Source: CBDAPU01 sp965198875
GTDB taxonomy: Bacteria > Pseudomonadota > Gammaproteobacteria > Eutrophobiales > Eutrophobiaceae
Length of the DNA stretch: 64,000 nucleotides
Assembly (NCBI GenBank): GCA_965198875.1
Contig: CBDAPU010000001.1
Span: 558,001-622,000, forward strand
Direction: 5' to 3'
Part shown: in pieces, positions 53,453 through 64,000 of the stretch
How positions within the stretch are numbered: position 1 is the stretch's first letter
Layout: each line of letters begins with the position of its first letter
The notes under the pieces: model-generated
What the model was told of the DNA's origin: nothing
The model's database searches: none
Seen by the model: only the letters and a program-made list of their open reading frames with translations
Made by a program: the position numbers and the translations under genes

Positions 53453-55612
53453 TCACACCTGAATGGGCAGCTTCTCGTAGAGTTTGCCAGTGGCCGCCCG
53501 GAGCGCATTGGCCGCCGCCGGCGCCGCTGGTGGCGTGCCAGGCTCGCCAACGCCTGTCGGTGGCTCGGCTGACGGCACGATATGGACTTCTATATCCGGC
53601 ATTTGATTGATACGCAGTATGCGATAGTCATGGAAATTAGACGGCACGACACGCCCGGCTTCCAGGGTGATCTCCTCTCCCAGGGCGGCGGACAGTCCGT
53701 AGCCTATGCCGCTTTCCATCTGCGCTTTGATGATGTCCGGGTTGACGGCAACGCCACAGTCCACAGCGCACACCACCTTCTCTACCTTGAGCCGACCGTC
53801 ATCCTGAGCGGACACCTCGGCCACCTCGGCAACAAAGCTGCTGAAGGACTCATGTACGGCCAGACCCATTGCCCGTCCCGCCGGCAGCCTCTTACCCCAG
53901 CCTGCTTTCTCGGCGGCCAGTTTCAGCACGCCGGCATGGCGGGGATGATCTTTCAATAACTGCATGCGTACTTGCAAGGGGTCCTTGCCGCCGGCATGGG
54001 CAAGTTGATCGAGGAAGGTCTCGGTCGCATAGGCGGTATGGGTATGCCCCACCGAGCGCCACCATTGCACGGGAACCGCCTGCTCAACGGTGATCAACTC
54101 AACATGCAAATTGGGAATGGCGTACGGCAGGTTTACGGCGCCCTCGACACTGGTGGCGTCGATACCGTCCTTGACCATCAAGGCCTCAAAGGGGGTGCCG
54201 CCCAGGATAGACTGGCCGACAATTCTGTGCTCCCAGGCGATGATACTGCCCTCCTCATCAAGCCCGCCCTTGAGCTTATGCACATAAGCCGGCCGGTAAT
54301 GCCCGGCGCGGGTGTCCTCTTCCCTGCTCCAGACCAGCTTCACCGCTGTGCCCTTGCGTGCCTTTGCGATCAGCGCCGCTTCCAGCACATAGTCAACCGT
54401 TTTACTGGCGCGGCGGCCAAAGCTACCGCCCGCCATCAGGGTGTTGATATTCACCTGTGCGGCTTTAAGACCCAATGCTTCTGCGACCGCATTCTGATCG
54501 GCGGTTTGCGTCTGGCTGCCGTACCAGAGCTCGCAACTATCATCCTTTACCAGCGCAACACAATTCATCGGCTCCATCGTGGCATGGGCGAGATAAGGAA
54601 AGGTATAGCGGGCCTCGACTATTTCGGCGGCCTTCTTAAAGGCGGCATCTGCATCGCCGTCTTTGCGGGCACTCAGGCCCTTGCCCTGCTCCGCCAACCG
54701 CTGATATTCCGCCATGATCTCAGATGTGCTCTTCCTGAAAGCCTTACCCTCATCCCAGCGGATCTCAAGGGCGTTGCGGCCTTTTTTGGCCGTCCAGAAG
54801 TCTCTCGCCAACACGGCGACAGCATTGGGCAGTTTAACGACATCAACCACGCCTTTTATTTTTCGGGCATTTGCATCATTGACGGCGGCAAGAGTCGCAC
54901 CAAAAAGCGGCGGATGGGCAACGGCGGCGGTCAACATGCCGGGGAGTTTGATATCCTGAGTGAAGATGGCGCTACCGTCAGACTTGCCGGTGTCCTTGCG
55001 CTTGAGGTCTTTGCCGATATAAACAAAATCGCTCGGCTTTTTCAGCTTCAGCGTCTCTGCATCCGGTACCATCTGCAAGGCCGCGGCTCTAGCTAACTCG
55101 CCGAATGTCGCCCGGTTTGAGCCAGCGCTGATAACACCCTTGCTCACGGAGATGTCCTTGCTGGCGACTGACCAGCGCTTTGCGGCAGCGGCCACCAGCA
55201 TGGCGCGTGCGGCGGCCCCAGCCTGGCGCAACTGCATATAAGAATTGGCGATGGCCGAACTGCCGCCAGTGCCTTGCATCGGCCCCCAGAACAGGTTGTT
55301 GTATTTTGTTGCATCGGCGGGCGCCGTGACCGGTACCACCTGCTGCCAGTCAGCGTCCATTTCTTCCGCCACCAGTGTCGCAAGGCCGGTGTAGGCGCCC
55401 TGCCCCATCTCCAGATGCTTGATCCTGACGGTGACGGTATTGTCCGTGCCAACGCTGACGAAGGCATTGGCCTCGAAGGCGCCGTCCACCATGTTGCCGG
55501 TTTGCGGCTTGGCGGCGGACAGCCCGGGAAGGTAAACAGCCAGCGACAGACCGGCGCCTGTGACCGTCACATTCCTGATAAATTGACGACGATTGAGTGT
55601 TAATCCGCTCAT
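53453..55612 (-). CDS. Isoquinoline 1-oxidoreductase beta-like molybdenum hydroxylase, Tat-exported (719 aa)
   Basis: Large catalytic subunit of an aldehyde/xanthine oxidase-type enzyme of the IorB group. ATG 55612 has a GGGGGTAAG site and gives a twin-arginine leader (LNRRQFIRN, hydrophobic stretch, AxA near LSAAK), so it should be folded before export to the periplasm. Molybdopterin motifs include QMVPDAETLKLK, GGSFGRRASKTVDYVLEAAL and AVDCGVAVNPDIIKAQMESG, ending GEPGTPPAAPAAANAL. It follows the iron-sulfur subunit by four bases. Electrons probably go to a cytochrome; substrate (N-heterocycle or aldehyde) is unknown. Confidence 0.9.
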   Translation of the reverse strand: MSGLTLNRRQFIRNVTVTGAGLSLAVYLPGLSAAKPQTGNMVDGAFEANAFVSVGTDNTVTVRIKHLEMGQGAYTGLATLVAEEMDADWQQVVPVTAPADATKYNNLFWGPMQGTGGSSAIANSYMQLRQAGAAARAMLVAAAAKRWSVASKDISVSKGVISAGSNRATFGELARAAALQMVPDAETLKLKKPSDFVYIGKDLKRKDTGKSDGSAIFTQDIKLPGMLTAAVAHPPLFGATLAAVNDANARKIKGVVDVVKLPNAVAVLARDFWTAKKGRNALEIRWDEGKAFRKSTSEIMAEYQRLAEQGKGLSARKDGDADAAFKKAAEIVEARYTFPYLAHATMEPMNCVALVKDDSCELWYGSQTQTADQNAVAEALGLKAAQVNINTLMAGGSFGRRASKTVDYVLEAALIAKARKGTAVKLVWSREEDTRAGHYRPAYVHKLKGGLDEEGSIIAWEHRIVGQSILGGTPFEALMVKDGIDATSVEGAVNLPYAIPNLHVELITVEQAVPVQWWRSVGHTHTAYATETFLDQLAHAGGKDPLQVRMQLLKDHPRHAGVLKLAAEKAGWGKRLPAGRAMGLAVHESFSSFVAEVAEVSAQDDGRLKVEKVVCAVDCGVAVNPDIIKAQMESGIGYGLSAALGEEITLEAGRVVPSNFHDYRILRINQMPDIEVHIVPSAEPPTGVGEPGTPPAAPAAANALRAATGKLYEKLPIQV

Positions 55613-55616
55613 TTTC

Positions 55617-56078
55617 TTACCCCCCAAGCGTGTTTGATGCATCTTTGATGGCCTTGCGAATGCGAACGTAAGTGGCGCAACGACAGATGTTGCCCGACAT
55701 GGCGGCGTCAATGTCCTCATCCGATGGTCGGGGGTTGCTTGCAAGCAAGGCAATCGCCGCCATCACCTGGCCAGACTGGCAGTAACCGCATTGCGGCACC
55801 TGTCTCTTCTCCCAGGCGCCCTTGACTGTTTCGGCCACTTTGGATTGTGCGCCCTCGATGGTGGTGATCTCGGCGCCCACCGCCGCTGACACGGGCGTCA
55901 CACAAGAGCGGGTCGCCCTGCCGTTGATATGCACTGTACAGGCCCCGCATTGCGCCACCCCACAGCCGTATTTAGTGCCGGTTAATTCAACATGATCTCG
56001 GAGCACCCAGAGCAGGGGGGTGTCCGGCAACACATCCAAACGGTGTTGTTTGCCATTGACATTAATATCGACCGCCAT
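55617..56078 (-). CDS. [2Fe-2S] subunit of isoquinoline 1-oxidoreductase-like enzyme (153 aa)
   Basis: The small electron-transfer subunit. It carries a plant-type [2Fe-2S] set (GTKYGCGVAQCGACTVHING with Cys61-type spacing and SCVTP) and a second, helical cluster (QCGYCQSGQVM and NICRCATYVRIRKAI). Length and order match IorA. It precedes the catalytic subunit and the pair is presumably co-exported with the Tat-dependent large subunit. Confidence 0.93.
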   Translation of the reverse strand: MAVDINVNGKQHRLDVLPDTPLLWVLRDHVELTGTKYGCGVAQCGACTVHINGRATRSCVTPVSAAVGAEITTIEGAQSKVAETVKGAWEKRQVPQCGYCQSGQVMAAIALLASNPRPSDEDIDAAMSGNICRCATYVRIRKAIKDASNTLGG

Positions 56079-56290
56079 CTTCTATTCTCCCGAAATGCAC
56101 TATGACTGTGACTTAACTTAAATCTGTCGTTATTCTAAACGAGAACTGGAAAATACCTGATCGGGCGTTGTAACGCCAGCATTTTCGGGGCGCCTGTTGA
56201 GCCGGCTCACAGTGCGGTTGATTCTCTTTTTAAGGAATGGCGGTTAAGTCTTTGTGTTCAGGCGAGTATTGGTGAGTGAAACTAGAAAGT

Positions 56291-56513
56291 TTACTTGCTT
56301 AAAAACGTCTCATTCGAAACCCTGGCCTGCTTGAGAGTCGCCCTGTAGAATGCCTTCAGGCATGTCGCCGGGATGATTGGGAATGGTGGTGTAGCGATTC
56401 GTGATCGGGTTGTGCCAAATCTCGTGTGAGCCGACAGCCTGACGGTCAAAGACAAAACCCAAATTCTTTAAGTCGTTTAATAATCTGCCGGTACTTAAAG
56501 CCAAGCGTCCCAC
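56291..56513 (-). pseudogene. hicA: HicA-type mRNA interferase toxin, frameshifted near the C-terminus
   Basis: GTG 56513 overlaps the hicB stop by one base. The start GRLALSTGRLLNDLKNLGFV, FDRQAVGSHEIWHNP and TTIPNHPGDMPEG contain the catalytic Gly-Ser-His of the HicA dsRBD-like fold. After MPEG the frame shifts; the expected ending RATLKQARVSNETFLSK is in another frame and stops at 56291. As read, the product ends in unrelated residues (LQGDSQAGQGFE), so activity is doubtful. Confidence 0.75.
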
Positions 56514-56742
56514 TAATTGCCGACGACCAGGGGATAATCAAACGAGTCACCAGTGTGTTTCAAAGTCGGGTAAGCCTGACGCTCCGCTTGAGCCTCCAGT
56601 AGTTTCTTAGCCACATCCCGGGCAATCTCCAACATTTCCATGACCGTGCGGCCTTGGGCGATAAGACCGGGGATGTCCTCCGTCGTCGCGAGATAAACCC
56701 ATCCGGTAACTTCTCAATATGTAAATTTACAATCTGCTCCAT
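56513..56742 (-). pseudogene. hicB: HicB-type antitoxin, frameshifted at about codon 15
   Basis: ATG 56742 reads MEQIVNLHIEKLPDG, then loses frame; the next frame gives YLATTEDIPGLIAQGRTVME, MLEIARDVAKKLLEAQ and SFDYPLVVGN, a typical small HicB partial-RNase-H fold. One base is missing or added in gatgggtttatctcg. The gene precedes hicA, so the order is hicB-hicA. With both genes disrupted, the module appears dead unless these are base-call errors. Confidence 0.78.
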
Positions 56743-56864
56743 CGCTCCATACTCATCGCTTAGGCGACCTTATTCCATTGCCATGATAAGCCCTATCTTG
56801 TTATCTTGAAAGTGCTTCGTGAGATGCTCATTTAGACTTTTTGCTTGCTATGACCCAAAACTGA

Positions 56865-58688
56865 TTAATTGGTTATCTCCGTAATCTTCCATACCTCGTG
56901 CGCCAGTTTAACTAATAGCGATTGACGTGTCTCAATGTCCTCGGCATCCCACTTCTCAAACGATAACAATTTTTCGTTAATACGAGAGATGGAAGTATTC
57001 TGACCAACATCAGCAAGACCAGCAAGGGATCGAGTTAAGTAATTACCGCTTTCAGCATACATAGGCTTTTTGTTTACATAAAAATCATTGCCTGCTACAA
57101 CGTTAATCGGCTTCTCCAAAAGAGTGAGGTTGCCAAGACGGTTCTTGAATTCATCGTAATCCGAATCAGTATGTTGTGCTTGCCATGTGTTTCGCAGATC
57201 GTTTGCCGGATTATCCGGCAGGATGTGCTCAATCTCCAGTTTAGAATAAGTATCAATACTGCCACGTTCTTTCTGTCCGTGAAATGGCATATCTACATAT
57301 TGCGTTAAGCGAGCCAGCAAATATTTTACTCGGTATTTTTGCGTGGAATCGAGCGTAAGACGCTTCAACGCATCATTCAGTTCCGAGGTTTTTTTATCCA
57401 TATTCGAAGCAAAGCGATTTTTAATAAATCTATTTAATTTCTCTCTCTGCTCTTCCGAATTTTCACTTTGAGCGATGCTCCTTATTTCATTTGCCCAGGT
57501 AGAGAAGTTTCGCTCAAGTTCATTGGTTGGTGATTTGGCAAAAATATGATAGAAGAGAAAACTCTCAAGTTGAGTAACAAACTGGCTAAAAAAGGTGTCG
57601 GGCAGATTGGCGGCTGCCAGTAGCAATATGTAATGCTGGCTGAAGGCGCCGCCCGTGAGCTTTTTCAAAGAACCCATTTCCACACTATTTTCATCATTTC
57701 TTAAATCAATGTACTGCTTCACGTTTTGAGCGATCTGGCGGACAAATTTAATGGGTTCTTCCCGATAGCCTGTAAGTTCGGCATGTTCTCTTTTTGAGAT
57801 CCAACTATAAATCTCATCTTCTTTTAGGGTAGCATCTTCATCCTCATTCTTGATGACGTAATTTGCTATAAGAAAATACCTTAAGAAACGTAACGGTTTT
57901 TCTTTATTCTGCTCAAGTGGGCTTGTAATCTTTTTCCATTCATCCTTCAGTTTAGAAAAATCATCTGATGGTACCTGGGTAAAGAGCAGGTTTTTCAATA
58001 AATCCATTGGATTAAGGCCGATGCCTCGCTCATTAATAGTCTCAAACATTTTGAGTGCGCTGCTCACGTTATTTGAAATCTGGATGAAGACCACATTGTG
58101 AGACAAATGCCCCCAATACTTCTTAAGTTTGGCCTCATTATTGTAGTTACCTGTCAGAAAGTGGTATATAAAACTATAAGCATTCAGAATTTTTTCAATC
58201 GATCCATGAGTTGAAATACAATCATTTCGAATTCCCGTTTTCACAGCTTTTGGATCACCATTGACCTTAATGATTTTTTCGATGACCTCTCCAGCATTCT
58301 CATACCGAGGATCCAGTTTTATATTAGTTTTGATGTCGCCCTGTGGGCTTGTGTAATTAGTTTCGACCAGATTATGGATCACTAGACCTTGCTGCATATC
58401 TTTGAAAAGCACCCGTAAGGCACACAAAATCAGAAAAATAGTCGTTAAGCGTTGCTGACCATCGATAACATCATAATGATATTCTTCGTCTTTTATCGGT
58501 GCCACAAGAACGGTTCCGATGAAATACTCGGAGTCGCTGTCGATCTGCTCGTCGATATCTTCAAGCAACTGACTGACCTGTATCTCAGTCCAGACATACT
58601 CGCGCTGATAATCCGGCACCACATAAAAACACTCTTTGAATGCTTGTTCTACCGTATATTTGTGATTTATCAGTCGTATTTCCGTCAT
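56865..58688 (-). CDS. DUF262/DUF1524 protein, GmrSD-type restriction nuclease (607 aa)
   Basis: The N-terminal DUF262 domain has VPDYQREYVW (26-35) and the NTP-binding DGQQRLTTIF (76-85). The C-terminal DUF1524 domain has the His-Me/HNH-like site KLEIEHILPDNP (about 480-492) with NRLGNLTLLEKPINVVAGND. This single-chain architecture is that of type IV, modification-dependent enzymes such as GmrSD/BrxU, which cut phage DNA with modified cytosines. Codon use is clearly more AT-rich than its neighbours, suggesting lateral acquisition. It is followed by the broken hicBA pair. Confidence 0.9.
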   Translation of the reverse strand: MTEIRLINHKYTVEQAFKECFYVVPDYQREYVWTEIQVSQLLEDIDEQIDSDSEYFIGTVLVAPIKDEEYHYDVIDGQQRLTTIFLILCALRVLFKDMQQGLVIHNLVETNYTSPQGDIKTNIKLDPRYENAGEVIEKIIKVNGDPKAVKTGIRNDCISTHGSIEKILNAYSFIYHFLTGNYNNEAKLKKYWGHLSHNVVFIQISNNVSSALKMFETINERGIGLNPMDLLKNLLFTQVPSDDFSKLKDEWKKITSPLEQNKEKPLRFLRYFLIANYVIKNEDEDATLKEDEIYSWISKREHAELTGYREEPIKFVRQIAQNVKQYIDLRNDENSVEMGSLKKLTGGAFSQHYILLLAAANLPDTFFSQFVTQLESFLFYHIFAKSPTNELERNFSTWANEIRSIAQSENSEEQREKLNRFIKNRFASNMDKKTSELNDALKRLTLDSTQKYRVKYLLARLTQYVDMPFHGQKERGSIDTYSKLEIEHILPDNPANDLRNTWQAQHTDSDYDEFKNRLGNLTLLEKPINVVAGNDFYVNKKPMYAESGNYLTRSLAGLADVGQNTSISRINEKLLSFEKWDAEDIETRQSLLVKLAHEVWKITEITN

Positions 58689-58840
58689 TGAAACTTCCCC
58701 TATTCATTTAGTAACAGCCAAACATTCTAAACATAAAAGACCGCAACATTTTAATAGTTTTTGCTATTTTATTTTTGAAACTTGTCATTTACCTTTAAGG
58801 ACAGGATGTTCTTGTTACACAGTGCAAGCGCAGACTAAAA

Positions 58841-58868
58841 AGCCTCTGCCCTAAAAAGGGCAGAGGCT
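58841..58868 (-). terminator. Strong rho-independent terminator of the rRNA operon
   Basis: agcctctgccct and agggcagaggct form a perfect 12-bp stem around a four-base loop; T-tracts on both sides make it bidirectional. It lies 13 bases after the 5S gene and insulates the DUF262 gene downstream. Confidence 0.93.
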
Positions 58869-58880
58869 TTTTTTATTAAA

Positions 58881-58998
58881 GCCCTGGCGGTGACCTACTC
58901 TCGCACGGGTAATCCCGCACTACCATCGGCGCTACGCCGTTTCACTTCCGAGTTCGGCATGGGATCGGGTGGTGCCAACGCGCTATGGCCGCCAGGAA
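58881..58998 (-). rRNA. rrf: 5S ribosomal RNA
   Basis: About 118 bases; the minus strand begins tcctggcggccatagcgcgt and ends with the complementary ccgccagggc, closing helix I. Internal segments (ccgatcccatgccgaactcg, gagagtaggtcaccgccag) match bacterial 5S. Exact ends are approximate. Confidence 0.96.
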
Positions 58999-59172
58999 AT
59001 CGGTATCAGGGAGCGTAGCGATGAGCGCCATCTTGGACTTAACCCAGGATTTACTCCCTGTAGAGTCGAATTGCACCCATGATTTCGGGCGCGATTCAAC
59101 CTTCAATTCGAGAAAACTGAAAAGCAAATCACACTGTATGCCAGCGCATATAACAAACCGCTTGAGTGTTAT

Positions 59173-62165
<2,993 letters not shown>

Positions 62166-62679
62166 TATAACCTCAAGTGATCTGACTTGGTGTTTTTTGA
62201 AACAGGTGTGTTGCAATGTGCGCTTAACTTGGGCCGCATACGTTTTTGCATGCTCCCCCTGTGCACTCACATTGCACCTTGACCCTCACAAAAAACTCCT
62301 GCGCCATAACCAGTCCGGCCCTTTTGCAAAACCAGACTTACAACGAGATTAATGGTAATGACATAATAAATTGCAGTGCGATTACCCGCAGTTATATTTT
62401 GGAAAAACAAAATATATCTGCTTGCAAGACATGGCTGATCGGCGCCTTTGACCAATGGCTTCGCTGCATTTCCTCATCCAGTCGCTCATGTATTCTTCAT
62501 ACACCCTCGACCTGCACGCATCATGCATCTTGTACCAAGCCAAAACTTCCACTTCAGTTTTGTCTTGCGGCTTTTCAATTTTTCGAATTATTAAAGAACA
62601 GATCCGATAACGATTTATTATCGGTAGTGACAACTGACAAATTAAAACCCGTTTAGCTTGTCACTTGCAACTCATCATC
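62166..62679 (-). other. Internal transcribed spacer, tRNA-Ala to 23S
   Basis: 514 bases between tRNA-Ala and 23S. It holds the BoxA-like element listed separately and probably the 5' strand of the 23S processing stem. No supported protein-coding gene was seen. Confidence 0.6.
62587..62599 (-). promoter_or_regulatory. BoxA-like antitermination element ahead of 23S
   Basis: The minus strand reads TGTTCTTTAATAA, close to the TGCTCTTTAACA BoxA where Nus factors load on rRNA transcripts. Position between tRNA-Ala and 23S is the usual site for the spacer BoxA. Confidence 0.65.
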
Positions 62680-62755
62680 TGGTGGAGCCAGGCGGGATCG
62701 AACCGCCGACCTCCTGCGTGCAAGGCAGGCGCTCTCCCGGCTGAGCTATGGCCCC
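62680..62755 (-). tRNA. tRNA-Ala (anticodon TGC)
   Basis: 76 bases on the minus strand: acceptor ggggcca/tggctcc, D-arm AGCTCAGCCGGGAGAGCGC, anticodon loop CTTGCAC (TGC), T-arm CGGTTCGATCCCG, discriminator A and encoded CCA. It lies in the rRNA spacer with tRNA-Ile. Confidence 0.97.
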
Positions 62756-62912
62756 GTTCAAAGGACAGAAATGTTATCTATTCCTAACCCATCTGCCTTC
62801 TTATACACATAACAGCTTGCTACTAACCCGTGGAACTGCGGCTACTACCGACCATTGATCTCATCCGACTTCTGTTTTCGGATTGCTGTCCTCTGATAAT
62901 GCAACACCCAAG

Positions 62913-63251
62913 CTACTCTTCAAGATCACCTATACACTGATATTCTTTGGTAACCAGCCATCTCGAACAACCACCCGAGCCATCATAAACAGCGAACGAA
63001 TTACAGGATTTGATCGTTCCCCCGAAGGCTTCCGCTCTATCATAGCCCCAAGCCTGGCAACGCTGCACAGCAAGTCGTATGGCCTGCTGTTCATCTAGCT
63101 GGGGGGATTCTAATTCGCCATGCTCATAAGAGAGTTTGATTGTTCCACCAGCACGGCTTCCGCCTGTGGCAACCCAGTCCTTCTTAACAGCGCACCCCCC
63201 GGAAAATGCGGCCAGTACAAAACATAACACTATTGCTCCACAGGCACGCAT
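62913..63251 (-). CDS. YecR-like lipoprotein, encoded inside the rRNA operon spacer (112 aa)
   Basis: A small exported protein of the YecR lipoprotein family. ATG 63251 gives a signal peptide MRACGAIVLCFVLAAFSGGC with an imperfect lipobox; ATG 63275 is an alternative, and neither has a good ribosome site. Conserved text follows: VKKDWVATGGSRAGGTIKLS, SYEHGELESPQLDEQQAIRL, VQRCQAWGYDRAEAFGG and WLVTKEYQCIG. The frame is intact. It lies between tRNA-Ile and tRNA-Ala in the operon's direction, so it would be co-transcribed with rRNA unless it has its own promoter. Role unknown. Confidence 0.8.
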   Translation of the reverse strand: MRACGAIVLCFVLAAFSGGCAVKKDWVATGGSRAGGTIKLSYEHGELESPQLDEQQAIRLAVQRCQAWGYDRAEAFGGTIKSCNSFAVYDGSGGCSRWLVTKEYQCIGDLEE

Positions 63252-63361
63252 ACATGTACACAAATAGTATAACATCGCTAATCATAAACAGAAATACGCC
63301 AGCCAGCGATACCGAAGCACACCGAAATCGCACTCCATCCTCTGTCTTCTGTCCTCCGAAA

Positions 63362-63438
<77 letters not shown>

Positions 63439-63603
63439 ATTTTAACCTAGTCTTTCCGCTGTGCTACATCCAGTCTCGTCAAATCGATCAGCCATGTAAC
63501 CTAATGCACACGCTTTAAGTCCATCTTCCGCTCGTTATATTCCACCTTCTTACATCAAGATATTTGTTGTGGGCACGAATGCGTGATTAAGTCACTTTAT
63601 TGA

Positions 63604-64000
<397 letters not shown>

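Noticed and set aside
53582..55603. Long plus-strand frames opposite the IorB-like gene, including one of 374 codons
   Set aside because: GC-rich antisense shadows of a well-supported molybdenum hydroxylase.
56291..56742. Programmed frameshifting in hicB and hicA
   Set aside because: No slippery heptamer with a downstream structure was seen, and two independent shifts in one small module fit mutation or sequence error better.

Overview
The window reads as a gammaproteobacterial chromosome, probably from an aerobic and possibly marine heterotroph. The grounds are the conserved run pyrG-kdsA-eno-ftsB-ispD-ispF, an N-terminal sohB fragment, cytochrome b561 and YceI proteins, TonB-dependent uptake, and an rRNA operon ordered 16S-tRNA-Ile-tRNA-Ala-23S-5S with a BoxA-like element. 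No species can be named from this alone; the lifestyle is inference. Many genes are broken by deletions, frameshifts or in-frame stops (phnW, a quinone reductase, hicB, hicA, phage genes, gltD, a molybdo-hydroxylase, a MoaD-like gene). This points to recent gene decay or, for single-base cases, to assembly errors.

1-24 kb is housekeeping and metabolic: sohB (partial), an MsbA-type ABC exporter, tRNA-Ser beside a partial tRNA copy and degenerate repeats, cytochrome b561, a DASS carboxylate transporter, an exported hydratase-like protein, YceI, tRNA-Arg(TCG), a NERD-UvrD helicase, a phnW remnant, korAB, a broken quinone reductase, an enoyl-CoA hydratase/isomerase, mtnA, a threonine aldolase, and a PepSY/TolC/adaptor/RND efflux operon ending at tRNA-Arg(ACG).

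24.5-37.4 kb is a mostly minus-strand catabolic island: SDR, TonB receptor, Rieske oxygenase, carboxymuconolactone-decarboxylase-like protein, an enoyl-CoA-reductase-like SDR, SCP2-type thiolase, a catalytically degenerate HMG-CoA-synthase fold fused to a DUF35 module, and a second Rieske oxygenase. A divergent glutathione transferase lies across an operator-like palindrome, followed by a CaiB-type CoA transferase. The set looks like uptake, oxygenation and CoA-dependent chain or ring shortening of an unknown cyclic substrate.

37.6-43 kb is the core pyrG-ispF run. A 35-bp repeat of the ispF 3' end marks the start of a junk zone (43-51.5 kb) with Mu-like prophage fragments, a small cysteine-rich ORF, an intact bacterial voltage-gated cation channel with an unusual TLEGWSE filter, and fragments of gltD, a molybdenum hydroxylase and a MoaD-like gene. 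From 51.7 to 58.7 kb come an orphan carboxyltransferase, an isoquinoline-1-oxidoreductase-like pair, a doubly frameshifted hicBA module and a DUF262/DUF1524 (GmrSD-type) restriction protein.

58.8-64 kb is a minus-strand rRNA operon with two oddities: the 23S gene carries an intervening sequence of about 117 bp at helix 25, and a YecR-like lipoprotein gene sits between tRNA-Ala and tRNA-Ile inside the operon.
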